Below, in pieces: positions 6,676-14,420 of a stretch of 21,119 nucleotides of DNA. Origin of the DNA: an uncultured Anaerovibrio sp. (GTDB lineage: Bacteria; Bacillota; Negativicutes; Selenomonadales; Selenomonadaceae); contig CAAGDY010000505.1 in NCBI GenBank assembly GCA_900768695.1, positions 1 to 21,119 of the forward strand, in the 5' to 3' direction. Every line of letters begins with the position of its first letter. The stretch's first letter is position 1. The notes beneath the pieces were generated by a model. The model did no database searches and was not told the DNA's origin. It worked only from the letters and a program-made list of their open reading frames with translations. The translations under genes and the position numbers were made by a program.

Positions 6676-9384
6676 TTAGTCCTTATTTACATCATTGATG
6701 GAAGTCTTTACCTCCTCCATGATGTATGCTTCTATTATATCACCTTCACGGAAATCCTTGTAGTCCTTAATGGTAATGCCGCACTCATAACCGGCAGCTA
6801 CTTCCTTTACATCATCCTTGAACCGGCGCAGGCCGTCCAGCTCGCCGTCAAATACCTCGATATTATCGCGGACGATACGAATCTTGGACTGGTTGGTAAT
6901 CTTGCCCTCCAGCACATAGGAGCCTGCTACCAGGGCCTTGGAGAACTTCATGACCTGACGGATTTCCACCCTGCCCTGAACAACCTCCTTGAACTTAGGA
7001 GCCAGCATGCCGCTCATGGCATCCTTCACATCGTTCAGCGCATCATAGATAACGCGGTACGTGCGGATATCAATAGCCTCTGCATCTGCCACACGGCGGG
7101 CATTGGCATCAGGGCGCACGTTAAAGGCAATAACCAGCGCGTTGGAAGCGGAGGCCAGCATAACGTCAGACTCGGTGACAGCGCCGACACCGGAATGGAC
7201 GATGCGCACCCGCACCTCGTCATTCTTGTTCAGCCCCAGCAGGGAGCTGTTCAGCGCCTCTACGGAGCCCTGAACATCGGCCTTGACAACAATATTCAAA
7301 TCCTTCAGCTGGCCTTCCTGAATCTGGTTGAACAAATCATCCAGGGAAACCTTCTTGGCATGAATCATTTCGTTGCGCTGTTTCTCCATGCGCTTTTCGG
7401 CGATGGTACGCGCCTGCTTCTCCTCCAGGGCGGCCAGCTCGTCACCGGCGGCCGGCACATCGTTCAGGCCCAGCACCTCTACAGGCACGGAAGGGCCTGC
7501 CTTCTTGACGTTCTCGCCACGGTCATTGAGCATAGCGCGAACCTTGCCGTAGGTAGTGCCTGCCACAATGGAATCGCCGATGCGCAGTGTACCGGACTGC
7601 ACCAGAACTGTCGCCACAGGGCCGCGTCCCTTGTCCAGCTGTGCCTCAATGATTACGCCGCGGGCCTCACGCTTCGGGTTGGCCTTCAGCTCCTTCATCT
7701 CGGCTACCAGCAGAACCATTTCCAGAAGGTCGCTGATGCCGATGTTCTTCTTGGCAGAAACCTCAACCATGATGGTATCGCCGCCGTATTCCTCCGGCAC
7801 CAGGCCATGCTCCATCAGCTCATTCTTGACATTGGCAGGATTTGCTCCCGGCTTGTCAATCTTGTTAACAGCCACGATAATAGGCACATCTGCATCCTTG
7901 GCATGATGGATAGCCTCGATGGTCTGCGGCATAACGCCATCATCAGCGGCTACCACCAAAATGGCAATATCTGTTACCTGTGCGCCGCGGGCACGCATGG
8001 CCGTAAAGGCCTCATGGCCCGGCGTATCCAAAAAGACAATCTTCTTGCCCTGGCATTTTACCTGATATGCACCGATATGCTGGGTGATACCGCCTGCCTC
8101 GTGGCTTGTAACGGAGGTCTTGCGGATAACGTCCAGCAGGGAGGTCTTGCCGTGATCAACATGTCCCATAACGGTAACAACCGGCGGACGCAGTACCAGC
8201 GACTTCGGGTCATCAACAATCTCAGGAATCAGGGTAGGGTCCACCTCCGGCGGCAGTTCCTCCACATTGACGCCGAACTCGCTGGCAACCAGCGCTGCCG
8301 TGTCAAAATCAATCTCCTGATTGATGCTGGCCAATACGCCCATGAGCATCAGCTTCTTGATGATTTCGGCAGCCGTGCAGCTCATCTTGCTGGCCAAATC
8401 CTTTACTATGATGGTCTCGCCCACCTTGATATTCTTTGGACGGGCAATCTCCATCTTCGGTGCAGGCTGCTGAGGCTTGCCGCCACGAGTATTCTTGCCA
8501 CGGTTGTTTCTGCCGCCATTGTTATTGCTAAAGCTGTTGCGGCTGTTCCTGCCGCCGCGGTCATTGCGGTCATTGCGGTCATTGCGCTCATTGCGCCCGC
8601 CACTGTTCTGGCGGTTACGATCATTTCTCTCCATACGGTCAGTACGCTCCATCCGATTATCGCGATTATTTCTCTTATCGTTTCTGTCGTTGCGGTCGTT
8701 TCTATCACTGCGGTTGCCGCGGTCATTGCGATCATGGCGCTCTGCCTGCTCGCCGCGACCTGCTCCATGCTGCCCGCCACGCTGGCCCTCAGCATGGCCA
8801 CCGCGCTGGGACGGCCTGCTGCCGCTATTTGTCCTGCCATCACCGCGGTCGCCTCGTTCATTGCGCTCACTGCGCTCATGACGTCCGCTGCCGGACTGCC
8901 CGCCGTGCTGGGACGGCCTCTGACCGCCTGCATTCTGCCTTCTCTCTCCCTGCTGGCTGCCGGACTGCCTCTGCTGTCCCTGCTTCGGCTGGTTCTGCTT
9001 CTGCTGGCTGATATCCTGCTTTGGCTGGCCCTGCTTCTGCTCCTGCTTCCTCTGCTGAGCCTGCGGCTGCCCCTGCTTTGGCCTGTTGGCAGGCTGCTGA
9101 GGCTTCACTTCCTTCTGTGCAGGTGCAGGCTTCACATCACGCTGCACCCTTGCCTCGGCCTGCGGCTTCACAGCGGCCTGCGACTTTGCAGCTACCTGCG
9201 GCTTGTCCTTCGCCCCCGGCTGGCTGCCTCCCTTCAGCGTCCGTACTACCAGCTGCTTTGCGGCATCATCCACTGTGCTGGAATGAGATTTTACCTCTAC
9301 ATTGTTTTTCCGCAATATATCCAATATGGTCTTGTTGTCTGTATTAAGTTCCTTGGCAATATCATAAACTCTGTGTTTTGACAT
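6676..9384 (-). CDS. infB: Translation initiation factor IF-2
   Basis: GTPase that brings fMet-tRNA to the 30S subunit and drives subunit joining; 902 residues. An IF2-N domain (VYDIAKELNTDNKTILDIL) starts the protein. Residues ~66-140 are rich in Gln, Lys and Pro. Residues ~140-306 are almost purely Arg/Asn/Asp/Gly/Ser/Gln, including repeated RND triplets. A second IF2-N-like domain (~315-375) precedes the G domain. G motifs are G1 GHVDHGKTSLLD (407-418), GGITQHIGAY, DTPGHEAF, NKID and SAKK, and the C-terminal domains complete the usual order. Its ATG shares the base at 9384 with the stop of the L7Ae-like gene (TAATG), with GGGGGTGG just upstream. The low-complexity linker is the odd part; the catalytic core is ordinary. 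Confidence 0.98.
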   Translation of the reverse strand: MSKHRVYDIAKELNTDNKTILDILRKNNVEVKSHSSTVDDAAKQLVVRTLKGGSQPGAKDKPQVAAKSQAAVKPQAEARVQRDVKPAPAQKEVKPQQPANRPKQGQPQAQQRKQEQKQGQPKQDISQQKQNQPKQGQQRQSGSQQGERRQNAGGQRPSQHGGQSGSGRHERSERNERGDRGDGRTNSGSRPSQRGGHAEGQRGGQHGAGRGEQAERHDRNDRGNRSDRNDRNDRNDKRNNRDNRMERTDRMERNDRNRQNSGGRNERNDRNDRNDRGGRNSRNSFSNNNGGRNNRGKNTRGGKPQQPAPKMEIARPKNIKVGETIIVKDLASKMSCTAAEIIKKLMLMGVLASINQEIDFDTAALVASEFGVNVEELPPEVDPTLIPEIVDDPKSLVLRPPVVTVMGHVDHGKTSLLDVIRKTSVTSHEAGGITQHIGAYQVKCQGKKIVFLDTPGHEAFTAMRARGAQVTDIAILVVAADDGVMPQTIEAIHHAKDADVPIIVAVNKIDKPGANPANVKNELMEHGLVPEEYGGDTIMVEVSAKKNIGISDLLEMVLLVAEMKELKANPKREARGVIIEAQLDKGRGPVATVLVQSGTLRIGDSIVAGTTYGKVRAMLNDRGENVKKAGPSVPVEVLGLNDVPAAGDELAALEEKQARTIAEKRMEKQRNEMIHAKKVSLDDLFNQIQEGQLKDLNIVVKADVQGSVEALNSSLLGLNKNDEVRVRIVHSGVGAVTESDVMLASASNALVIAFNVRPDANARRVADAEAIDIRTYRVIYDALNDVKDAMSGMLAPKFKEVVQGRVEIRQVMKFSKALVAGSYVLEGKITNQSKIRIVRDNIEVFDGELDGLRRFKDDVKEVAAGYECGITIKDYKDFREGDIIEAYIMEEVKTSINDVNKD
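8556..8597 (-). repeat. Short tandem repeats encoding RND/RNE triplets in infB
   Basis: Tandem 9-bp units read on the plus strand as GCGGTCATT with single changes. More diverged copies lie at about 8685-8735. On the coding strand they give Arg-Asn-Asp and Arg-Asn-Glu triplets. All copies keep the reading frame, consistent with expansion by slippage inside the disordered IF2 linker. Confidence 0.7.
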
Positions 9385-9710
9385 TAATCCACCCCCGTAT
9401 CACTATCCGACCGGCAGTGCTTGGCTATTGCATTGGCAAAGCCTGCGTCCAATACCGCAGCTGCAGCCCTGAAATCCTTGCCAATACAATGACCAAGCAG
9501 CTCCCTGTTACCTAGATAGAACAATTCTATGCTTGCATCCGCAGCCATCTGCCGGTAGCGCTTTTTCGTCTCCTCCGAGGCATCCGCAGCCACCAGCAGC
9601 AATCTGGCTTTCCTTCCTTCCACTGCCTTGGTCACGGCAAAATCACCGGAGGCTACACGCCCTGCCCGCTGTGCCATGCCCAGCAGATTAAAAATCTTCT
9701 GTTCGTTCAT
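9384..9710 (-). CDS. L7Ae/L30e/S12e/Gadd45-family ribosomal-like protein (YlxQ type)
   Basis: Small RNA-binding protein of 108 residues with the L7Ae-like fold: FNLLGMAQRAGRVASGDFAVTKAVEGRKARLLLVAADASEETKKR is split across its first half. B. subtilis YlxQ, a K-turn-binding protein of unclear role, sits at this same operon position. The gene begins 3 nt after ylxR and has no clear Shine-Dalgarno sequence. It is therefore probably translated by coupling to ylxR, and it overlaps infB by one base at its end. The C-terminal ~15 residues (HCRSDSDTGVD) are polar and non-conserved. The assignment to the family is secure; the cellular role is not. Confidence 0.92.
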   Translation of the reverse strand: MNEQKIFNLLGMAQRAGRVASGDFAVTKAVEGRKARLLLVAADASEETKKRYRQMAADASIELFYLGNRELLGHCIGKDFRAAAAVLDAGFANAIAKHCRSDSDTGVD

Positions 9711-9713
9711 AAT

Positions 9714-9980
9714 TCATGAAAAGAGCTGATCTCTCAGCTGGTCATAAACCGCCTTGTCAATGGCTCCCTTAAAGGAACGTTCAAAACGATGCTCCTTTAC
9801 AGCCTTTTCAAAGCACTCCTTGCTGTTGCAGATATATGCACCCCGGCCAGCTTTCTTGCCAGTCATATCCACGGAAAACTCCCCTTCCGGACTGCGCACG
9901 ATGCGCACCAGCTCCTTCTTGGGCTTCTGCTCCTGACAGCCCAGGCACAGCCTGGCAGGAACCTTCTTTACTGCCGCCAT
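9714..9980 (-). CDS. rnpM: YlxR / RnpM family RNA-binding protein
   Basis: DUF448 (YlxR) family, 88 residues. RLCLGCQEQKPKKELVRIVR gives the CxxC-like start, GRGAYICNSKECFEKAV is the family signature, and the basic surface suits RNA. In B. subtilis the homologue has been reported to bind RNase P RNA and modulate its activity, hence RnpM; transfer of that role here is inference. ATG at 9980 lies 2 nt after the nusA stop, with GAGGAAG 7 nt upstream inside nusA. It is nested between nusA and the L7Ae-like gene, as in most Firmicutes. Confidence 0.95.
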   Translation of the reverse strand: MAAVKKVPARLCLGCQEQKPKKELVRIVRSPEGEFSVDMTGKKAGRGAYICNSKECFEKAVKEHRFERSFKGAIDKAVYDQLRDQLFS

Positions 9981-9982
9981 GA

Positions 9983-11257
9983 TTATACTTCCTCGCCGTT
10001 CTCATCCTCGGCATCAGCTTCCGCCACGGCCTCTGCGTCCTCCGCAGCAGCCTCTGCCTCATCATCAGCCTCGAAGGTATCATTCTTAAACTCGGCCAGA
10101 AAATCCTCGCCGTTCATGTCGTCCTTCACCTCATCGCAGGCCTCCTCCGGCAGCGACGGCAGGAACTCGCCCTCCTCCTCGGCCTGGGTCTCGCTCTTGA
10201 TATCGATCTTCCAGCCGGTCAGCTTGGCCGCAAGGCGGGCATTCTGTCCTTCCTTGCCGATAGCCAGGGAAAGCTGATAATCAGGCACAACCACTCTGGA
10301 CATCTTCTCATTCTCAGCCACATCTACGCTGACCACCTTGGCCGGGCTAAGGGCGTTGGCAATATACACTGCCGGGTCCTCGCTCCATTTTACAATATCA
10401 ATCTTCTCGTTGCGCAGCTCATCTACGATGGCCTGAACGCGGAAGCCGCGATGGCCGACACAGGAGCCGATAGGGTCCACGCTCTCATCCTTGGCATACA
10501 CGGCAATCTTGGAACGCATGCCCGCTTCACGGGCAACGGACTTAATCTCCACAATGCCGTCGTGAATCTCCGGCACCTCCAGCTCAAAAAGGCGCTTCAA
10601 AAGGTCAGGATGCGTCCTGGAAAGCAGTACCTGCGGCCCCTTGGTGCTGTTCTTTACCTCAATGATAAGAGCCTTGATGCGGTCATTTACCACATACTCC
10701 TCATTGGCAATCTGCTCCGTCTGCTGCATAATCGCCTCAGTCCTGCCCAAATCCACATAGACATTCCTGTTCTCCACACGCTGTACGATACCTGTTACAA
10801 TATCGCCCTCGCGGCTGGAAAATTCCTCATAAATAATGCCCCGCTCCGCCTCACGGATGCGCTGCACCACCACCTGCTTGGCAGTCTGAGCGGCAATACG
10901 GCCAAAGTTGGCAGGAGTTACCTCCACCTCCAGCGTATCACCCAGCTGATATTCCGGCGAAATCTGATGGGCCATAGCCAGCGAAATCTCCTGAATGGTA
11001 TCCTCTGCTTCCTCCACTACGGTTTTGATGGCATATACGTGATACTGGCCGCTGGTGCGGTCAAGAGCAACGCGTACATTCTGCGCGGCGTTAAAATTAC
11101 GCTTATATGCAGCCACAAGCGCCGCCTCTATTGCATCGAAGAGAATCTCCGGATTAATACCCTTTTCCACTCCCAGTTCCCGGAATGCCGCCATAAAACC
11201 GCGGTCCTTATCCTCTACTGCCTTTGCTTTCTTGCTTTTTGTAGTTCTGGTAGCCAC
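9983..11257 (-). CDS. nusA: Transcription termination/antitermination protein NusA
   Basis: RNA polymerase-binding factor for pausing, termination and antitermination. I place the start at GTG 11257, giving 424 residues, because AGGAGG lies about 10 nt upstream. A longer frame from ATG 11299 would put that site inside the gene. The N-terminal domain contains FMAAFRELGVEKGINPEILFDAIEAALVAAYKRNF in two adjoining blocks. An S1 domain begins near residue 149 (REGDIVTGIVQRVENRNVYVDLG in outline). Two KH domains follow (VGHRGFRVQAIVDEL; AIGKEGQNARLAAKLTGW). The last ~60 residues form a strongly acidic Glu/Asp/Ala tail beyond the normal Firmicute end. It sits between rimP and ylxR in the conserved order. 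Confidence 0.95.
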   Translation of the reverse strand: MATRTTKSKKAKAVEDKDRGFMAAFRELGVEKGINPEILFDAIEAALVAAYKRNFNAAQNVRVALDRTSGQYHVYAIKTVVEEAEDTIQEISLAMAHQISPEYQLGDTLEVEVTPANFGRIAAQTAKQVVVQRIREAERGIIYEEFSSREGDIVTGIVQRVENRNVYVDLGRTEAIMQQTEQIANEEYVVNDRIKALIIEVKNSTKGPQVLLSRTHPDLLKRLFELEVPEIHDGIVEIKSVAREAGMRSKIAVYAKDESVDPIGSCVGHRGFRVQAIVDELRNEKIDIVKWSEDPAVYIANALSPAKVVSVDVAENEKMSRVVVPDYQLSLAIGKEGQNARLAAKLTGWKIDIKSETQAEEEGEFLPSLPEEACDEVKDDMNGEDFLAEFKNDTFEADDEAEAAAEDAEAVAEADAEDENGEEV

Positions 11258-11280
11258 TACTATTTTACCTCCTAAACTAT

Positions 11281-11299
11281 ATGACTGGTTACCAATCAT
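11281..11299 (-). other. Hairpin just upstream of the nusA ribosome binding site
   Basis: The near-perfect palindrome ATGATTGGT-A-ACCAGTCAT (minus strand) lies in the 63-nt rimP-nusA gap, a few bases before the AGGAGG of nusA. It could fold into an 8-9 bp stem with one wobble pair and influence nusA translation or mRNA cleavage. It also explains why the ATG at 11299 is a poor start. Confidence 0.5.
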
Positions 11300-11320
11300 C
11301 CTGTGTTTTGCCTTTGTCCT

Positions 11321-11764
11321 TTAAAAATCTATATGCAGGTTCACCTTGGCTACTTTATTCATAGGAATAACCCGTTCACCCACGGTAACATTCTCGCCAT
11401 CGTATGCCCCAAGCTCACCTGTAATAACCTTTTCTCCATCCAGCGGGGCAAACAGGCTCACATCAACCATCCTGCCCTGCTCGCGCTGGAAGTCCTTCGG
11501 CTTTTTCAGCTCCCTGTCAAGGCCCGGTGAGGACACCTCCAGAATATAGCTGGTTTTTATCATATCCTCCGCATCAAGAACCTCTTCCAGACGGCCGCTC
11601 AGCTCCTGGCAATCATCAATCTCTATGCCGCCCTCCTTGTCAATAAAAACCCGGAGATACCAGTCGCGCTCCTTGACATAATCCACCGCCACCAGCTCCA
11701 GCGGCGAGCCGGCAATCAGCTCCTCCACAATCCTCTCTACTTCGGTTTCGATTCTGCTAGCCAA
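11321..11764 (-). CDS. rimP: Ribosome maturation factor RimP
   Basis: Assists early 30S assembly near S12. I choose TTG at 11764, giving 147 residues, because GGGAGGAG lies 6 nt upstream and the protein then begins LASRIETEVERIVEELI, as RimP proteins do. A longer frame reaching 11881 would add a hydrophobic 39-residue segment that RimP lacks and would run over a terminator hairpin. Landmarks are LELVAVDYVKERDWYLRVFID, GGIEIDDCQELSGRLEEVLD and YILEVSSPGLDRELKKP. The C-terminal SH3-like domain ends in KVNLHIDF. It is the first gene of the rimP-nusA-ylxR-infB-rbfA-nrnA-truB operon. I found no confident promoter in the ~100 nt before it. Confidence 0.93.
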   Translation of the reverse strand: MASRIETEVERIVEELIAGSPLELVAVDYVKERDWYLRVFIDKEGGIEIDDCQELSGRLEEVLDAEDMIKTSYILEVSSPGLDRELKKPKDFQREQGRMVDVSLFAPLDGEKVITGELGAYDGENVTVGERVIPMNKVAKVNLHIDF

Positions 11765-11854
11765 ACAAAACTCCTCCCTTCCCCACAGTACAGCCCGGAT
11801 AATCAACAGAAAACCCGCGCTCAAAGGCTGAAATAAGCTGAAATTTATCATTTC

Positions 11855-11883
11855 AAAGAAAAGAGTGGGTGAATCACCCACTC
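11855..11883 (-). terminator. Intrinsic terminator after the phosphoethanolamine transferase gene
   Basis: Perfect inverted repeat GAGTGGGTGA / TCACCCACTC with one central base (11863-11883), which folds with a small loop. On the minus strand it is followed by TTTTCTTT. It lies about 80 nt after the stop at 11965 and separates the que/transferase unit from the rimP operon. There is no T-run on the plus-strand side, so it should act in one direction only. Confidence 0.8.
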
Positions 11884-11964
11884 CCGAAAAGACTTAAATC
11901 AATTGCTAGACCTATTGTAGCATTTTAAACAGCATTTGTAAATAGGTCACAGAAAAAATCTGTT

Positions 11965-13656
11965 TTACTGCGCGACGCCATTCTTGATTTCCCTGTCATA
12001 ATCCTTATCATCAAAAATTCTTGGCCGGTCAGGATTGAACCTTTTGTTGATGATGCTGCGGGCAGGGTCATAGTCCGCCGTCTGGATGTCCACAATATCC
12101 AGCATGGTATGAATCATATCATCAGTCATGTACGGATTGTTCACCGCCTGCTGGATGGCGGCCCACTTCTCCGGATGCAGCTCCTTGAACTTGTCCGAGG
12201 CCCAGATAATCACAGGAATCTCAATCATGTGACGGCTTGGATTTTCCTCAATATGGCCTGTGAAGCCTCCCTCATCATACACGGCCTCACCGTGATCCGG
12301 CACATAGACCACGATGGAATCCTCCCCGGTGCAGCGGAATTTATCAATGATGCCGCTGACAATATAATCATTGTAGTAAAGGGCATCATCATACTGGGCA
12401 ATCACCGTCTTCTGTGCCTCATTTACATCCAGCTGTATATCATCCTTGGTAAACTTGGTAAAGATATACGGAAAGCGGTTGTAATACAGGCCATGCCCCC
12501 CCATCAGATGCACCACGTAAAAGTTCTTTTTCTCATCGCGCTGGGCAATGGCCTCGTCCACCAGCGGAAACAGCGCACCATCCTCCAGTCCGTCATCCTC
12601 CCTGGAATCGCGGATTCTGGTAAAATGGCTCACATTGCTGTGGGCAGCATAAATCTGCGCCACGTTGCCCCAGATGCCGGAGCTTTCCTGGTTGGAAAGC
12701 CAGTGGGTCTTGTACCCGGCGCTGTTCATGATATCAATCAGATTGCTGTACTCATACCAAGGCTTGTCAGATTCATGATTGCAAAAGGTAAACAGCTTGC
12801 TCAGCACCGCGATAGTGGTTGAATGAGGGCTGACCACATCCCGGAACACGCTGATTTCTCCCCGCGCTGCCATATCATCCAGATTTGGCGTGTTTGGCAG
12901 GTAGTAGCCATAGAGATGCATGTGGTTCCTGTTGGTGGATTCCCCCAATATGAACACCACATTCTTGATTTTGCCGTCGTTCCTGGTCAGTTCCACCTCG
13001 GCATCCAGATGGCTGGACAGCTCCCGATACGCCCTTATATTGTCAATGGCCGTAGAGGAGGACAGCACCAGCCTCTGCATAGGGAACATGGTATCCCACA
13101 GCACCTCTATATGCAGGCTAAACAAGATAACCGTGTAGGTAATGCTCACCACCAAAAGGCAGCTGGTCAGCACCCTTTTTCCCACGGTATCAAAGTGCAG
13201 CTTCCTCCAGGGCTTGTTGATAAAAAGCCACGTCCCCCCTGACAGCAGGAAAACCACCAGAATCCACTCCTGAACACCCATGTACATGGTGACAAACTCC
13301 CCTGCCTCCTTCATATTGGTTTCCAGCAGGGAAGCCACCACGCCCACGCCAATCAGGGCCGTATAGTTGTACACCACCACGCCCTCGATGGCAAAAGGCA
13401 CAAAGAAGACCGCCAGCAGCACCGCCTTCAGTATCCTCTGGGCCAGACGCGGCAGAAAATCAATCAGAAAAACCAGCAGCAGATTTACCAGCAGCATAAA
13501 GCTGGCAAAGGAAAACATCGCCTCGCCATTTTTCTTCATAACCATGTAACAGCACATGGGCAGGCAGTTGAACACAAAAAACGCCAGATAAAACGCCCCC
13601 TGCCGCTCCAGCAGATGGCAGGTACCCATGATGAATTTGTCTAAAAGCTGTTTCAC
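11965..13656 (-). CDS. EptA/CptA-like phosphoethanolamine transferase (membrane sulfatase fold)
   Basis: Transfers phosphoethanolamine from phosphatidylethanolamine to an envelope acceptor, by homology the lipid A or LPS core; acceptor not determinable here. The 563-residue protein has about five hydrophobic segments within residues ~20-182. A periplasmic alkaline-phosphatase-type catalytic domain follows. Visible ligands are Glu239 in FILGESTNRNHMHLYGY, the likely nucleophile Thr280 or Thr281 in VVSPHSTTIAVLSKLFTF, His388 in LMGGHGLYY, Asp454-His455 in YVPDHGEAVYDEGG, and His468. The ESTxRxxMxLYGY form is closer to the CptA/EptC side than to EptA. The start is GTG at 13656 with GGAG 9 nt upstream, 18 nt after queE. 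A C-terminal tail after ~530 is polar. A lipoteichoic-acid synthase is less likely given the EST motif and diderm context. Confidence 0.88.
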   Translation of the reverse strand: MKQLLDKFIMGTCHLLERQGAFYLAFFVFNCLPMCCYMVMKKNGEAMFSFASFMLLVNLLLVFLIDFLPRLAQRILKAVLLAVFFVPFAIEGVVVYNYTALIGVGVVASLLETNMKEAGEFVTMYMGVQEWILVVFLLSGGTWLFINKPWRKLHFDTVGKRVLTSCLLVVSITYTVILFSLHIEVLWDTMFPMQRLVLSSSTAIDNIRAYRELSSHLDAEVELTRNDGKIKNVVFILGESTNRNHMHLYGYYLPNTPNLDDMAARGEISVFRDVVSPHSTTIAVLSKLFTFCNHESDKPWYEYSNLIDIMNSAGYKTHWLSNQESSGIWGNVAQIYAAHSNVSHFTRIRDSREDDGLEDGALFPLVDEAIAQRDEKKNFYVVHLMGGHGLYYNRFPYIFTKFTKDDIQLDVNEAQKTVIAQYDDALYYNDYIVSGIIDKFRCTGEDSIVVYVPDHGEAVYDEGGFTGHIEENPSRHMIEIPVIIWASDKFKELHPEKWAAIQQAVNNPYMTDDMIHTMLDIVDIQTADYDPARSIINKRFNPDRPRIFDDKDYDREIKNGVAQ

Positions 13657-13674
13657 TTGTCCCTACTCCTTCCC

Positions 13675-14412
13675 CTATAGCTGATTCATCATCCTGTGGG
13701 TCTGGGGAATCACCCTGACATCGGACAGCAGCTTCAGCGCCCTCTGCTGCAGCTCCAGAACCATCCCCGGCTCAGCGGCGGGTACGCCGTTTACCGGCGT
13801 CACCGGCTGAAGCACCAGCAGAACCGACGGCTCCACGTCAGCTATCAGCCTCACCGCCCGGTCAAAATCCTCTTCCGCCAGATTGCCGGGAATAACCAGC
13901 TTTACATAGACATCCTTTCCCGCTTCCACGGCCAGCCGCAAAAACCTTTCATGCTCCGCCCACATTTCCCGGCCTGTTTCCCGGGGCAGCTTGATATCCA
14001 TGCTGATGATATCAACCAGCGGCAGTATTTCCGAGAGCCTGTCCGGCAGCGTGCCATTGGTTTCCAAAAAGCGCCTGCAGTTCACCAGCGGCAGAAGCTC
14101 CCGAAGAAAGCCTGCCTGCAAAAGGGGTTCCCCGCCGGTAAAGCTCACCGCCTGATGAGGCACCGCCTGCAGAAATTCGTTGATATAGGCCGCCAGCTCA
14201 TGAGCCTCCACCGGGTTCATGATTTCCCGGAACCGCCTTGCGCCAGGCGCTATTTCCACATTGCACATGAGATGCGTCCCCGGCGCATTTTCCGTATCAC
14301 AGTAACGGCACTGCAGATTGCAGCCCTCAAAGCGGACAAAAAGCTGACGGCAGCCTGCATAGCGCCCCTCCCCCTGCACGGAGGAAAATACTTCAATCAG
14401 ATTCGCCTGCAT
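13675..14412 (-). CDS. queE: 7-carboxy-7-deazaguanine synthase (radical SAM)
   Basis: Radical-SAM enzyme converting 6-carboxytetrahydropterin to 7-carboxy-7-deazaguanine, a step toward preQ0 and queuosine. I choose ATG 14412 (245 residues) because GAGG sits about 6 nt upstream. A GTG at 14424 would overlap the queD stop but has no ribosome binding site. The protein opens with ANLIEVFSSVQGEG, the family hallmark. The cluster cysteines are in FEGCNLQCRYCDTE (C31, C35, C38; CX3CX2C). AVSFTGGEPLLQ is the SAM-contact motif. Asn-Gly and Asp residues in RRFLETNGTLP and SMDIKLP match the family. It lies 8 nt after queD. No queC or queF is visible in the window. Confidence 0.95.
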   Translation of the reverse strand: MQANLIEVFSSVQGEGRYAGCRQLFVRFEGCNLQCRYCDTENAPGTHLMCNVEIAPGARRFREIMNPVEAHELAAYINEFLQAVPHQAVSFTGGEPLLQAGFLRELLPLVNCRRFLETNGTLPDRLSEILPLVDIISMDIKLPRETGREMWAEHERFLRLAVEAGKDVYVKLVIPGNLAEEDFDRAVRLIADVEPSVLLVLQPVTPVNGVPAAEPGMVLELQQRALKLLSDVRVIPQTHRMMNQL

Positions 14413-14420
14413 CCTGCACC

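Noticed and set aside
7195..9381. A 728-codon open frame on the plus strand opposite infB
   Set aside because: It is antisense to a clearly conserved IF2 gene. Its composition follows the repeat and GC-biased codons of infB, and it has no recognisable domain.
11258..11299. Longer NusA start at ATG 11299
   Set aside because: The AGGAGG site for GTG 11257 would lie inside it, and the added residues do not resemble NusA.
11765..11881. Hydrophobic N-terminal extension of RimP
   Set aside because: It lacks a ribosome binding site, overlaps the terminator hairpin and is absent from the RimP family. TTG 11764 has a strong site.
12109..13242. Plus-strand frames opposite the phosphoethanolamine transferase
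   Set aside because: They are shadows of a gene with intact catalytic motifs and have no ribosome binding site or domain support.
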